The notes beneath the pieces are model-generated. The model was not told where the DNA came from and ran no database searches. It saw only the letters and a list, made by a program, of their open reading frames with translations. DNA of 33,511 nt from Candidatus Accumulibacter necessarius (lineage in GTDB: Bacteria; Pseudomonadota; Gammaproteobacteria; Burkholderiales; Rhodocyclaceae): NCBI GenBank assembly GCA_017302435.1, contig JAFLDL010000049.1, forward strand, positions 1 to 33,511, written 5' to 3'. Numbering within the stretch: the first letter of the stretch is position 1; each line of letters opens with the position of its first letter. Both the position numbers and the translations under genes were made by a program. This document shows, piece after piece, positions 8,660-16,711 of this stretch.

Positions 8660-9589
8660 ATGACCACGCCCGACAGCAAGGACCGCTACATTTCCCACGC
8701 CAACCTGGAAATCGCCGCCGAGGTCGCCATCCAGCTCAACCAGCCGCTGCTGCTGACTGGCGAGCCAGGCACCGGCAAGACCACCTACGCCCGTCACCTG
8801 GCCTGCACGCTCGGCGCACAGATGGGCGAGGGGGAACTGCCGTTGCTCAGGTTCGAGACCAAATCGACCAGCGCGGCGCGCGATCTGTTCTATCAGTTCG
8901 ACAACCTGCGCCGCTTCCACGCCGCCCACGATCCCGCCATGAGCCGGGAGAACAAGGACTATCTGAGCTTCAATGCCCTCGGCGAGGCGATCCTGCGCTC
9001 CCGGTCCGGCAGCGAGGTCGCTGACCTGCTGCCCGATCACCGCCAGCCGCGCCAGTCGGTGGTGCTGGTGGACGAAATCGACAAGGCGCCGCGGGATTTT
9101 CCCAACGACATCCTCAACGAGATCGAACGTCAGTATTTCCGCATCCCGGAACTCGAAATGCGCACCATCGAAGCCGACCCGGACTTCCGGCCGGTGGTCG
9201 TGCTGACCAGCAACAGCGAGAAGAACCTGCCGGACGCCTTCCTGCGCCGCTGCGTGTTCTACCACATCCCCTTCCCGGAAAAGGCCGCGATGCTGGAGAT
9301 CGTTCGCGCCAACCTCGATGGCGAGCTCGCCTGTACCGTGGCAGCGGTCGATTTCTTCTACCAGCTGCGGCAACTGGAACTCGACAAGCCGCCCGCCACT
9401 GCCGAACTGGTGGGCTGGCTGAAGGCCCTGCGCGCTCGCGGCGCACGCGCTGCCGAGGACCTCCCGGAGATTGCCCTGGTCCTCAAGGGCACGCTTGGCG
9501 TGCTGGTGAAGACCCGCGACGACCTCGAACGCGTGCGCGCGTTCGCAGTGCAGGAACTCGGCGCGCTGCCGGACAATGCTCAGTACTGA
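8660..9589 (+). CDS. MoxR-type AAA+ ATPase
   Basis: This 309-residue protein has a Walker A GEPGTGKT at residues 34-41, a Walker B VVLVDEID at 134-141, a sensor-1 strand ending in TSNSEKNLP, and a following DAFLRRC where the Arg finger is expected. The length and small C-terminal helical lid fit MoxR ATPases. MoxR proteins work as chaperone-like ATPases on vWA partners, remodelling or activating them. A GGAG lies just before the ATG at 8660. The last 14 bases overlap the next gene, whose N-terminus is CoxE/vWA-like, so the two products are probably direct partners. All ATPase motifs look intact, so an active enzyme is expected. Confidence 0.93.
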   Translation: MTTPDSKDRYISHANLEIAAEVAIQLNQPLLLTGEPGTGKTTYARHLACTLGAQMGEGELPLLRFETKSTSAARDLFYQFDNLRRFHAAHDPAMSRENKDYLSFNALGEAILRSRSGSEVADLLPDHRQPRQSVVLVDEIDKAPRDFPNDILNEIERQYFRIPELEMRTIEADPDFRPVVVLTSNSEKNLPDAFLRRCVFYHIPFPEKAAMLEIVRANLDGELACTVAAVDFFYQLRQLELDKPPATAELVGWLKALRARGARAAEDLPEIALVLKGTLGVLVKTRDDLERVRAFAVQELGALPDNAQY

Positions 9590-12500
9590 AGCACTTGTTG
9601 ACCTGGGCGAGAAGCTCAGGCGAAACGACTTTGACGTCAGCGCGCACGAGCTGATCGCTGCCCGCCGGGTGCTCGCCGCTCTGGCCCTGCGCGACGAGCC
9701 GCCGGCGCCGCGCGATCTGGCGCCCTACCTGGCGCCGGTCTTCTGCAATACGCCCGAGCAACAGCAGCAGTTCTTCCCCCTCTTCGCCAGCTGGATCGAG
9801 GCCTGGGGGCTGGATTCCCGGCACCAAGAACCGCCCCCTCCGCCCGCGCCACCCCCGCCGCCGCGCCGCCCGCCCGTCTGGCTTCCCGGCCTGTTGGCAC
9901 TGATGCTCTTCCTCGGTCTCGTCACCGCCGTCTGGCTGCGGCCGCTGGCGCTGGCGGTGCGTGTCGAAGGCGAGGACGGCCGCGCGCTCGGCGCCCGGCT
10001 GGATCTCTCGTTTGCCGATCAAAGTGTCTCGGTTTCACCGACCGTACCGACCGCCACCGTCGAATACCGGCGCTACCACCTGCCGCTGACGCTGCGGGCG
10101 CAGCCGGAAAATGCCGACTTCGAAGCCGGCGAACTGACCGTGCCGGCGCCACCGCTGCCGGCGGAAGTGCGCCTCGTCCTCAAACGTTCCACCGCGGCTC
10201 AGGCCGTCGAGCCGTCAAAACCGCCCGAAGTGCCGCCGGGCTTCTCGCCCGCCGGCCGCATCGCGGCCGCGGCGCCCGAGAGCCCGGCGCCGACGGTGAG
10301 CAAGGAACACCGTCTCGTTCCCGATCACCTGGCGGTCGCTGCCGCCTTCCTGCTCCTGCTTGCCAGCGGCTGGCTGTGGAATGGGCTGCGTCGCCGTGGC
10401 TGGCTGGAGCGCCTTCCGGCCGGCGGTCGCGACACCGAGAAGCGCCTTCAGTCCGACCGGGGTGAACTGCACGGCGCCTTGCACGCGGAGCTGGTCCAGC
10501 TCGGCCGGGAGTTGCGCCGGCGGCGCCTGATGCCGTCGGCGGAACTGGACGTGGACCGCACCGTTGCCGCCACGCTCCGCCAGGGGGGCTTGCTGACGCC
10601 GGTGTTCGGCTCCCGTATCGAATCGGAATTCCTCGTACTGGTGGACCGCGCGAGCCTGCGCGATCACTTCGCCCTGATGGCCGACGAACTGCTGCGCGGC
10701 CTCTACGACCGCGGCCTCTCGCTCGAACGTTTCTTCTACGACCGCGACCCCGCTCGCTGCCGCCATCAGCCGTTCAAGCACGGGGCCCGCGACCTCGGTT
10801 CGCAGGACCTTGCGCAGCTCTTTGCGCGCTTCAGCGAGCGGCGGTTGATCGTCTTCGGTGATGGCCGCGATCTCCTCGATCCCTACAGCGGCCGGCCGGT
10901 GGCGAGCGTCGAGCGCCTATTGCAGTGGGGGCGGCCAGTGCTGATGACGCCGCGGCCCCAGGCCGAGTGGGGTCGCCAGGAATGGCTCGTCGAGCGGACC
11001 GGCTTCACGATCCTGCCGCTCGACGCGGTCGGCCTCAAGCGGCTCGCTGAAGTCATCGGGCGTGACCGCGCGATCACGCCCCCCGACAGCCGTGCTGCCG
11101 AGCGCCCGCGTCCCGCCTACCTGCGCGACCTCGACCGGCTGCTCGACGCCGAGTCTCCGGGCGAGCCCCTCATCAGCCGGGTGATCGCTGCGCTTGAGCA
11201 CGACCTGCCGCCGGCGGCGTTCACCTGGCTTGCGGGCTGCGCGGTCTACCCCGAGATTCACTGGGGCCTTACCCTGCGCATCGGGGCATGCCTGATTGCC
11301 GACGAGCGCCAGCTTGCCGAGCGACTGCCAGCGCTGGCCCAGCTGCCCTGGTTGCGGCATGGCTATATGCCCGACTGGCTGCGTGAGGCGCTGCTGGCGC
11401 GCCTGCCTGCCGCGGCGGAGGAGCTGATCCGGGCCGAACTGGACGACTTCCTGAGCCGTCTGCGGGAGGCGCCGGGCGATGCCGGAGCACTGCGCATCGT
11501 TGCCGGTCCACCGGCCCGCCGTTCCGCTCTCGCCGACGTCTGGCGGGGCCTGAAGGCGCTGTGCAGTGGGCCGCCGACGGTGGAAGCCCTGCCCGCCGCT
11601 GAGGATCGCGTCTTCCTGCGCTTCATGAGCGCGCCTTCGAACCCGCTCGGGGTGCGCGCCAGCGACGCGTTGCGGCGGATCTTCTACCGCCAGGGCCTGC
11701 CGCTGGCCGGGCTGCGGCCGCTGCCGCTGCTGTTTGTCGCCGCGCTCGGCGTGGTGCTGCTGCAGTCGGTCTTGCCCTGGCGCGAAACGGTCCTGGTCGT
11801 CGGACCGACACCGGTCGCGGTCGTCCGCCTGCCGACCGCCCTCGCGCTCGACGCCGAGGGCCGCGGCCTGGTGATCGGCGACAGCCACCGTGGGCTGCAA
11901 GCGTGGCAGGAAACGGAGCAGGGCTGGAACAAGGTGGCGGCGGAAACGCCGACGGAGGCGGACGCCATCAGTGCCGTCGCGCTCGGCGCCGGGCGCATGC
12001 TTGGCGTCAGCCAGGCCGGCTTGCTGGTTCGCGCGCCCATCGGTGGCGCCATCGACGCAACGCTGGCGCGCCTGCGGGCGAGCCCGGTCCGCAGCGCGGC
12101 GCTCTACGGCAAGGCGCCGGACGGGCAGTTCCAGCTCCAGGCGGGGTCGTCGTCGGGGCCGGCCGCCGATCAGTTGTGCGTGGCAATTGACGCGCCAGCC
12201 GCAGAGGCCCTGTCGGTCGGTGCCGGCTTCCTCGCCGGGATCGTCGGCGGCAAGCCGGTGGCCTGCGCCGTCTCGCAGGGCGCAGAGCAGATGGCAGTGC
12301 TCGCTGCCGATGGTCGCGTTTTCGTGTTGCCGTTGCGCGCGGCGCTCACTGCGAGTGCGCGGGCAGGCGGCAAGCTGCCAGCCGGGACCTGGGGTCGCGG
12401 CCTGGCGGTGAGTGCCGACGGCGCGACGCTGGCGGCGACCGACGATGAGGGCAGACTGCTGCTCCTGCGCGCCGGCCAGGCCGAGCCGACGATGCTCGAT

Positions 12501-13565
12501 GGCCTGCAGGCCGCCGGCCCGGTGGCGCTGTCCGGCGACGGCCTGACGCTGGCGCTGGCCGACAGCGAACGGCAGGTGCAGTTGTGGCGAGTCGAAAAGC
12601 CGGGCCGCAACGTCCTGCTGACGATCGCGGTCGCCGATCTGGGCCCCGGTGCGCGCCTTCAGAGCCCGCTGCCGGACGTGCGCAAGGTGGCCGAGGTGTT
12701 GCAGCGGCGCTATGGCTTCGAGGTCACCCGGCTCGATAACCCGCGCCGGGCCGAAGTTCTCAAGGCCCTCGACGAACTGGCCGCCAGCCTTGCGCCGCGC
12801 GACCGGCTGCTGATCTTTTTCTCGGGTTTCGGCAGCTACGCCGCCAGCAACAGCAAGTATGGCAAGGGCGAACGCAGCTTTAGCTTCCACTTGCCACCAG
12901 GCAGTGGCGGCGCGTCCGTGGCGACCGGTGAACTGTCCGGCGCCGAATTCGCCGCCCGGATTGCCGCCATTCCGGCGCGGCAGATCCTCACCATCGTCGA
13001 TACGGTCGAGGCGGGGCGGCTGGCGACCCTGCCAAAAGCGACGACCGCAAGCAGCGGCGCGCGCGGCCTGCTGTACTCGGCGGGCGCCGGCCAGCAGAGC
13101 ATGGATACCGGGGACTTTTCCACTGCGCTGGCCAATGCCCTGGCGAGCGCACCGGGTGCGCTCGGCGGACGCGCGCTGGTGGCCGATGTCGCACGCCGCC
13201 TTCCGGCCGAGGCGCGCAAAACGCAGACGCCTGGCTACGCCGAGTGGCTGGCGGCAGGGAGTGATGGTGGCGAAGTGCTGCTGCTGCCGATCGGCCCGAA
13301 GCTGCCCGAGACGGCCGCAAAGCGGCCAGCGGCGGTGCCTGCGCAGGCGAAGCCGGAGGCCGCGCCCCCTGCCGTGCAGCAAGCCTATCCGCCACCTCAA
13401 CAGCGACAGCAGGCGCCGCAGCAGCCACAACAACAACAGCCACAACAACAGCCGCCTCAACAACAGCCGCCTCAACAACAACAGCTTCAACAACAGCAGC
13501 AACCGTTGGAGCTTCCCGAAGAGAGCAACGTGGGTCCGGGCGCGGTCTTGTCAAATACCCAGTAG
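9576..13565 (+). CDS. Giant vWA/propeller/pseudo-caspase membrane protein
   Basis: This 1329-residue fusion has, in order: a helical CoxE-like N-terminus (1-85), a Pro-rich linker (86-100), a membrane span (102-122), a small beta-rich domain, a second span (252-272), a vWA-like region (about 330-500) beginning LVLVDRASLRDH at Asp357, a helical region, a third span (712-732), propeller-like repeats (735-1008), a caspase-like domain (1010-1245), and a Gln/Pro-rich tail (1255-1329). The vWA MIDAS is degenerate (DRASL rather than DxSxS). In the caspase domain the His of GHG is Phe1085 (FSGFGS) and the Cys of DxC is Val1144 (DTVEAG), so protease activity is not expected. The gene overlaps the MoxR gene by 14 bases. 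Family knowledge suggests a MoxR-activated vWA protein of a conflict system; the exact role is unknown. Confidence 0.85.
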   Translation: MLSTEALVDLGEKLRRNDFDVSAHELIAARRVLAALALRDEPPAPRDLAPYLAPVFCNTPEQQQQFFPLFASWIEAWGLDSRHQEPPPPPAPPPPPRRPPVWLPGLLALMLFLGLVTAVWLRPLALAVRVEGEDGRALGARLDLSFADQSVSVSPTVPTATVEYRRYHLPLTLRAQPENADFEAGELTVPAPPLPAEVRLVLKRSTAAQAVEPSKPPEVPPGFSPAGRIAAAAPESPAPTVSKEHRLVPDHLAVAAAFLLLLASGWLWNGLRRRGWLERLPAGGRDTEKRLQSDRGELHGALHAELVQLGRELRRRRLMPSAELDVDRTVAATLRQGGLLTPVFGSRIESEFLVLVDRASLRDHFALMADELLRGLYDRGLSLERFFYDRDPARCRHQPFKHGARDLGSQDLAQLFARFSERRLIVFGDGRDLLDPYSGRPVASVERLLQWGRPVLMTPRPQAEWGRQEWLVERTGFTILPLDAVGLKRLAEVIGRDRAITPPDSRAAERPRPAYLRDLDRLLDAESPGEPLISRVIAALEHDLPPAAFTWLAGCAVYPEIHWGLTLRIGACLIADERQLAERLPALAQLPWLRHGYMPDWLREALLARLPAAAEELIRAELDDFLSRLREAPGDAGALRIVAGPPARRSALADVWRGLKALCSGPPTVEALPAAEDRVFLRFMSAPSNPLGVRASDALRRIFYRQGLPLAGLRPLPLLFVAALGVVLLQSVLPWRETVLVVGPTPVAVVRLPTALALDAEGRGLVIGDSHRGLQAWQETEQGWNKVAAETPTEADAISAVALGAGRMLGVSQAGLLVRAPIGGAIDATLARLRASPVRSAALYGKAPDGQFQLQAGSSSGPAADQLCVAIDAPAAEALSVGAGFLAGIVGGKPVACAVSQGAEQMAVLAADGRVFVLPLRAALTASARAGGKLPAGTWGRGLAVSADGATLAATDDEGRLLLLRAGQAEPTMLDGLQAAGPVALSGDGLTLALADSERQVQLWRVEKPGRNVLLTIAVADLGPGARLQSPLPDVRKVAEVLQRRYGFEVTRLDNPRRAEVLKALDELAASLAPRDRLLIFFSGFGSYAASNSKYGKGERSFSFHLPPGSGGASVATGELSGAEFAARIAAIPARQILTIVDTVEAGRLATLPKATTASSGARGLLYSAGAGQQSMDTGDFSTALANALASAPGALGGRALVADVARRLPAEARKTQTPGYAEWLAAGSDGGEVLLLPIGPKLPETAAKRPAAVPAQAKPEAAPPAVQQAYPPPQQRQQAPQQPQQQQPQQQPPQQQPPQQQQLQQQQQPLELPEESNVGPGAVLSNTQ

Positions 13566-13569
13566 TGAT

Positions 13570-13583
13570 GCCGCGTGTGCGGC
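13570..13583. terminator. Weak hairpin between convergent genes
   Basis: GCCGC (13570-13574) and GCGGC (13579-13583) form a five-pair stem with a GTGT loop, between the end of the giant gene and the end of the DUF2062 gene. There is no T-run on either side, so intrinsic termination is uncertain. Confidence 0.25.
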
Positions 13584-13596
13584 CCGGAAGTCCCGG

Positions 13597-14127
13597 TCAG
13601 GCGTGCGGAACTCTTCGCCGCCGCCGGCGGATGGCGAGCCACCCGTACCAGCCGAGGTTGATCGTGACATAGCTGGCGAGTCCGGCGATCGTGGCGGTGA
13701 TCGCCAGTCCGACGAGCAGTGGACGGCCGATGCCGGCAATTTTCTGCCAGAGGCTGCGCTCATCGCCGTCCTGGATGGTTGGTTGTTGCGGAACGACGCC
13801 AGCCGCGTCGCCCGTTACCCAGAGGCCGAGTTTATAGGCAGCAAAGTAGACCGGGGGGAAGGTGAGCGGGTTGGTGACCAGGGTGCGAGTCGCGGCAGCC
13901 GGGATACAGGCGCGCAGGGCGACGGCAGTGACGACCGATAGCGGGATCTGCGCCACCGGGACGAGAAGGCCGAAGAAGACGCCGATGCTGACGCCCCGGG
14001 CAACTCCCCGCCGCGACCAGCGCCACAGGCGGGGGTCAAGCAGCAAGGGGCCGCGCCAACGCAGGCAGCGGTTTGCAGCCAGCTGCTCGCGAGTGGGAAC
14101 GAGATGGGTGAGGCGATCGAGGATCAT
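13597..14127 (-). CDS. DUF2062-domain membrane protein
   Basis: This 176-residue protein fits DUF2062. It opens with a basic N-terminus, then the segment RRGVARGVSIGVFFGLLVPV, a long hydrophobic region, the TNPLTFPPVYFAAYKLG motif characteristic of the family, a polar loop, and a C-terminal span ending in an Arg-rich tail. DUF2062 proteins are small inner-membrane proteins of unknown function, sometimes linked to glycosyltransferases or ComEC-like loci; no such neighbour is here. The gene is convergent with the conflict-system operon, only 31 bases away, and a MITE-like element starts 39 bases upstream of its start codon. Confidence 0.88.
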   Translation of the reverse strand: MILDRLTHLVPTREQLAANRCLRWRGPLLLDPRLWRWSRRGVARGVSIGVFFGLLVPVAQIPLSVVTAVALRACIPAAATRTLVTNPLTFPPVYFAAYKLGLWVTGDAAGVVPQQPTIQDGDERSLWQKIAGIGRPLLVGLAITATIAGLASYVTINLGWYGWLAIRRRRRRVPHA

Positions 14128-14166
14128 CAGGGGCGCCGCGGCAGCGCCGTCACTCGGCCATCACCA

Positions 14167-14332
14167 CTAGTAGTTCGTTCCGCCAAACCAACTACATGAA
14201 ATCGCGCCTTCTCGCGCCATGCGGCGTTGCAAATCCTCGCCATAGCTACGGCTATGGCTGTGGTTTGCGCCTTGCCTTGCACGAGAATGCATCAATTTCA
14301 TTTGTAATCTTATTGACGGAACGAACTACTAG
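14167..14332. mobile_element. 166-bp MITE-like palindromic element
   Basis: The ends are exact 16-base inverted repeats, CTAGTAGTTCGTTCCG at 14167-14182 and its complement at 14317-14332. The match extends inward for about four bases with one mismatch. The interior also pairs with itself: ATGAAAT against ATTTCAT, TTCTCG against CGAGAA, and a central hairpin built on CCATAGC/GCTATGG near 14240-14260. The whole unit is thus one imperfect foldback. It has no coding capacity. It sits between the divergent DUF2062 and SDR genes. The size and structure fit a miniature inverted-repeat transposable element; the parent transposon is not in the window and no target duplication is obvious. Confidence 0.75.
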
Positions 14333-14584
14333 CTGGCCTGGCGCTTCACAGACAAGGATAGACGCCCCGGTGCGCGAATGCCAGCCCGGCGGCGATTGAC
14401 CCCTCCGACGGCGGCAGCTAAAGTGGCCGCGGTGGCGTGTCTGCCCGCTGCGGACGCCGGCCCGACGCCTGGCGGCCGGCGGCAGGAGCCCGGGTCGGCT
14501 CGTCCCGCGTGCTGCCTGCGCGGCCGGTGGGGGCAGGGCGGTCCGCGGTTTTGATCCGGGCAACACTTCCTTGAGGAAAGAGCG

Positions 14585-15394
14585 ATGGCAACAGGGCAGG
14601 GCGCCGCGGTGTCGACGGCATTGATCACCGGCGCCTCGTCGGGGATCGGCGAATCCCTGGCGCGCTGTTTTGCACGCGCCGGTCACTGCCTGGTTCTGGT
14701 GGCGCGCAGCCACGACAAGCTGAAGGCGCTTGCGCTGGCGCTGGCCAGCGAGTTCGGCGTGCGCACCGTGGCGTTGCCGGCTGATCTGTCGCAGCCGGGC
14801 GCGGTGCCCGCGCTCGCCGCGCGGCTGCGCCGTCGGCACCTGACCATCGACGTGCTGGTGAACAACGCCGGCGTCCTCGCGCACGGCCCGTTTGTCGGCA
14901 TGACGGCCCAGCGCCAGCAGCAGATGATCGATCTCAATGTCTCCGGCCTGACCGCGATGCTGTCGCAGTTCGTTCCGGGCATGGTCGCGCGCGGGCACGG
15001 ACGCATCCTCAACGTGGCCTCGATTGCCGCCTTTCAGCCGGTTCCCTCGCTCGCCACCTATGCGGCGACCAAGGCCTACGTGCTCTCGCTCAGCGAGTCG
15101 CTGGCCGAGGAACTGCGCGGCAGCGGCGTCACCGTTACGGTTCTCTGCCCCGGCATCACCGCGACGCCGATGCTCAGCTCTGCCGTCGAGGCGAGCGCGG
15201 CGCTCGCCCGGCTGCCGGGCGTCCTGATCGGCGACGTTGACGCGGTGGCTGCCGAAGGCTACCAGGCGTGCATGGACGGCGAGGTGATCCGGGTGCCCGG
15301 GGTGCTCAATCAGGCGGCGACCCTGGCCGGGCGCGCAACGCCGAAGTGGCTGCTGCGGCGAATCGTCGGCGCCATCGGGCGGACGACGATCTGA
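14585..15394 (+). CDS. Short-chain dehydrogenase/reductase (SDR)
   Basis: This 269-residue protein is a classical SDR. The NAD(P)-binding TGASSGIG is at residues 15-22, NNAG at 93-96, a catalytic Ser in NVASIAAF near 146, and the YxxxK pair at Tyr159/Lys163. The cofactor is probably NADPH because Arg follows the second strand (VLVARSHDK). The substrate cannot be told from sequence; a conserved CPGITATPM loop follows the active site. A GAGGAAAG lies about 6 bases before the ATG. The gene is convergent with the CoA-transferase operon and upstream of it lies the MITE-like element. Confidence 0.92.
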   Translation: MATGQGAAVSTALITGASSGIGESLARCFARAGHCLVLVARSHDKLKALALALASEFGVRTVALPADLSQPGAVPALAARLRRRHLTIDVLVNNAGVLAHGPFVGMTAQRQQQMIDLNVSGLTAMLSQFVPGMVARGHGRILNVASIAAFQPVPSLATYAATKAYVLSLSESLAEELRGSGVTVTVLCPGITATPMLSSAVEASAALARLPGVLIGDVDAVAAEGYQACMDGEVIRVPGVLNQAATLAGRATPKWLLRRIVGAIGRTTI

Positions 15395-15507
15395 ATCCGC
15401 TCCGTTCAAACAATGGATTGCAAAGACAATCGGATACAGCCGGTGGCTTCTTCTTGCGCGGGAATGGCGGTACGACCTGCCGTCGCTACGGAAAGACTGA
15501 CAGCCGC

Positions 15508-16698
15508 TCAGATGGCGGCCAGTTGACGCAGGCGGCTGATTGCTGCCGCGTCCCAACCCAGTTCGCCGAGGATGGCGTCGGTGTGCTGGCCGAGAGCCGG
15601 TACGGCATCCATCCGCGGCGTGAAGGCATCGACCTTGCCCGGTGGCAGCAGGGCGGGAATCGGGCCGGCGGGCGTCGCCACCTCGGTCCACCGCTGGCGG
15701 GCCGCCAGCTGCGGATGCTGCCAGACGTCGTGCATGTCGTTCACGCGGGCGTTGGCGATCTGCGCCGCGTCGAGCCGGGCGATCAGTTGCTCGGCGCTGA
15801 GGCCGGCGAAGCGGCTGACGATCAGCGGCTGCAACTCGTCGCGCGCCGCCGTGCGCAGGGCGTTCGAAGCGTAGCGCGGGTCGCTGGCGAGATCAGGGCG
15901 CTCGAGCACCTCGGTGCAGAAGACGGCCCACTCGCGTTCGTTCTGCAGGCCGAGCATCACCGTCTTGCCGTCGCCGGTGGGAAACGGGCCGTAGGGATAG
16001 ATTGTCGCGTGCGCGGCGCCGGCGCGGGGCGGCGGGCTGGCGCCGTCAAAGGCGTAATACAGGGGATAGCTCATCCACTCGACCATGCTTTCCAGCATCG
16101 ACACCTCGATGTGGCAGCCGCGCCCGCTCCTGCCGCGCTGCAGCAGCGCCGCCAGGATCTGGCTGTAGGCGTACATGCCGGCAGAGATGTCGGCGATCGA
16201 ACAGCCGGCCTTGGCCGGCGCGTCGGGTGCGCCGGTGACCGAGAGGAAGCCCGACTCGCTCTGGATCAGCAGGTCGTAGGCCTTCTTGTCGCGATATGGA
16301 CCGTCGCTGCCGTAGCCGGAGATGTCGCAGACGATCAGCCTCGGATGCTGCCCGCGCAGCGCATCGTACGACAGGCCAAGGCGGGTAGCAGCGCCGGGTG
16401 CCAGGTTCTGCACCAGGACGTCGGCGACGCCGAGCAGCGCGGCCAGGATGCGCGGCGCTTCGGCGTGCTTGAGGTCGAGCGTCAGGCTTTCCTTGGAGCG
16501 GTTGGTCCACACGAAGTGCGACGCCAGCCCGCGCACGCGCTCGTCGTAGGCGCGGGCGAAATCACCGCTCTGCGGTCGCTCGACCTTGATCACGCGGGCG
16601 CCGAGGTCGGCCAGTTGGCGGGTGCAGAACGGCGCCGCGATGGCGTGTTCGAGGGTGACGATGGTGATGCCGTCGAGTGGGCGCAAGGTGGTGTCCAT
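15508..16698 (-). CDS. Family III CoA-transferase (CaiB/BaiF)
   Basis: This 396-residue protein has the family III CoA-transferase layout: an N-terminal LDGITIVTLEHAIAAP, a DLGARVIKVERP strand-helix, WTNRSKESLTLDLK, and the catalytic Asp in AGCSIADISAGMYA (Asp170). The C-terminal third contains the GLQNEREWAVFC segment of the small domain. These enzymes move CoA between carboxylic acids through an aspartyl-CoA anhydride. It is encoded 13 bases downstream of an acyl-CoA dehydrogenase on the same strand, so the pair probably activates and then oxidises one organic acid. The acid is not identifiable; dicarboxylic or branched acids are the usual choices. Confidence 0.93.
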   Translation of the reverse strand: MDTTLRPLDGITIVTLEHAIAAPFCTRQLADLGARVIKVERPQSGDFARAYDERVRGLASHFVWTNRSKESLTLDLKHAEAPRILAALLGVADVLVQNLAPGAATRLGLSYDALRGQHPRLIVCDISGYGSDGPYRDKKAYDLLIQSESGFLSVTGAPDAPAKAGCSIADISAGMYAYSQILAALLQRGRSGRGCHIEVSMLESMVEWMSYPLYYAFDGASPPPRAGAAHATIYPYGPFPTGDGKTVMLGLQNEREWAVFCTEVLERPDLASDPRYASNALRTAARDELQPLIVSRFAGLSAEQLIARLDAAQIANARVNDMHDVWQHPQLAARQRWTEVATPAGPIPALLPPGKVDAFTPRMDAVPALGQHTDAILGELGWDAAAISRLRQLAAI

Positions 16699-16711
16699 GG
16701 ACTCCGGTCGC

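Noticed and set aside
10917-13502. An 861-codon minus-strand frame opposite the giant vWA/pseudo-caspase gene
   Set aside because: It is a shadow of the real gene; the Leu-rich start is simply the complement of the Gln repeats.
13380-13510. Possible tandem-repeat array resembling CRISPR or a minisatellite
   Set aside because: The units are codon-scale (CAA/CAG/CCG) and lie in frame inside the giant gene; there are no spacers.
15395-15507. A possible terminator between the convergent SDR and CoA-transferase genes
   Set aside because: No stem of sufficient length followed by a T-run was found.
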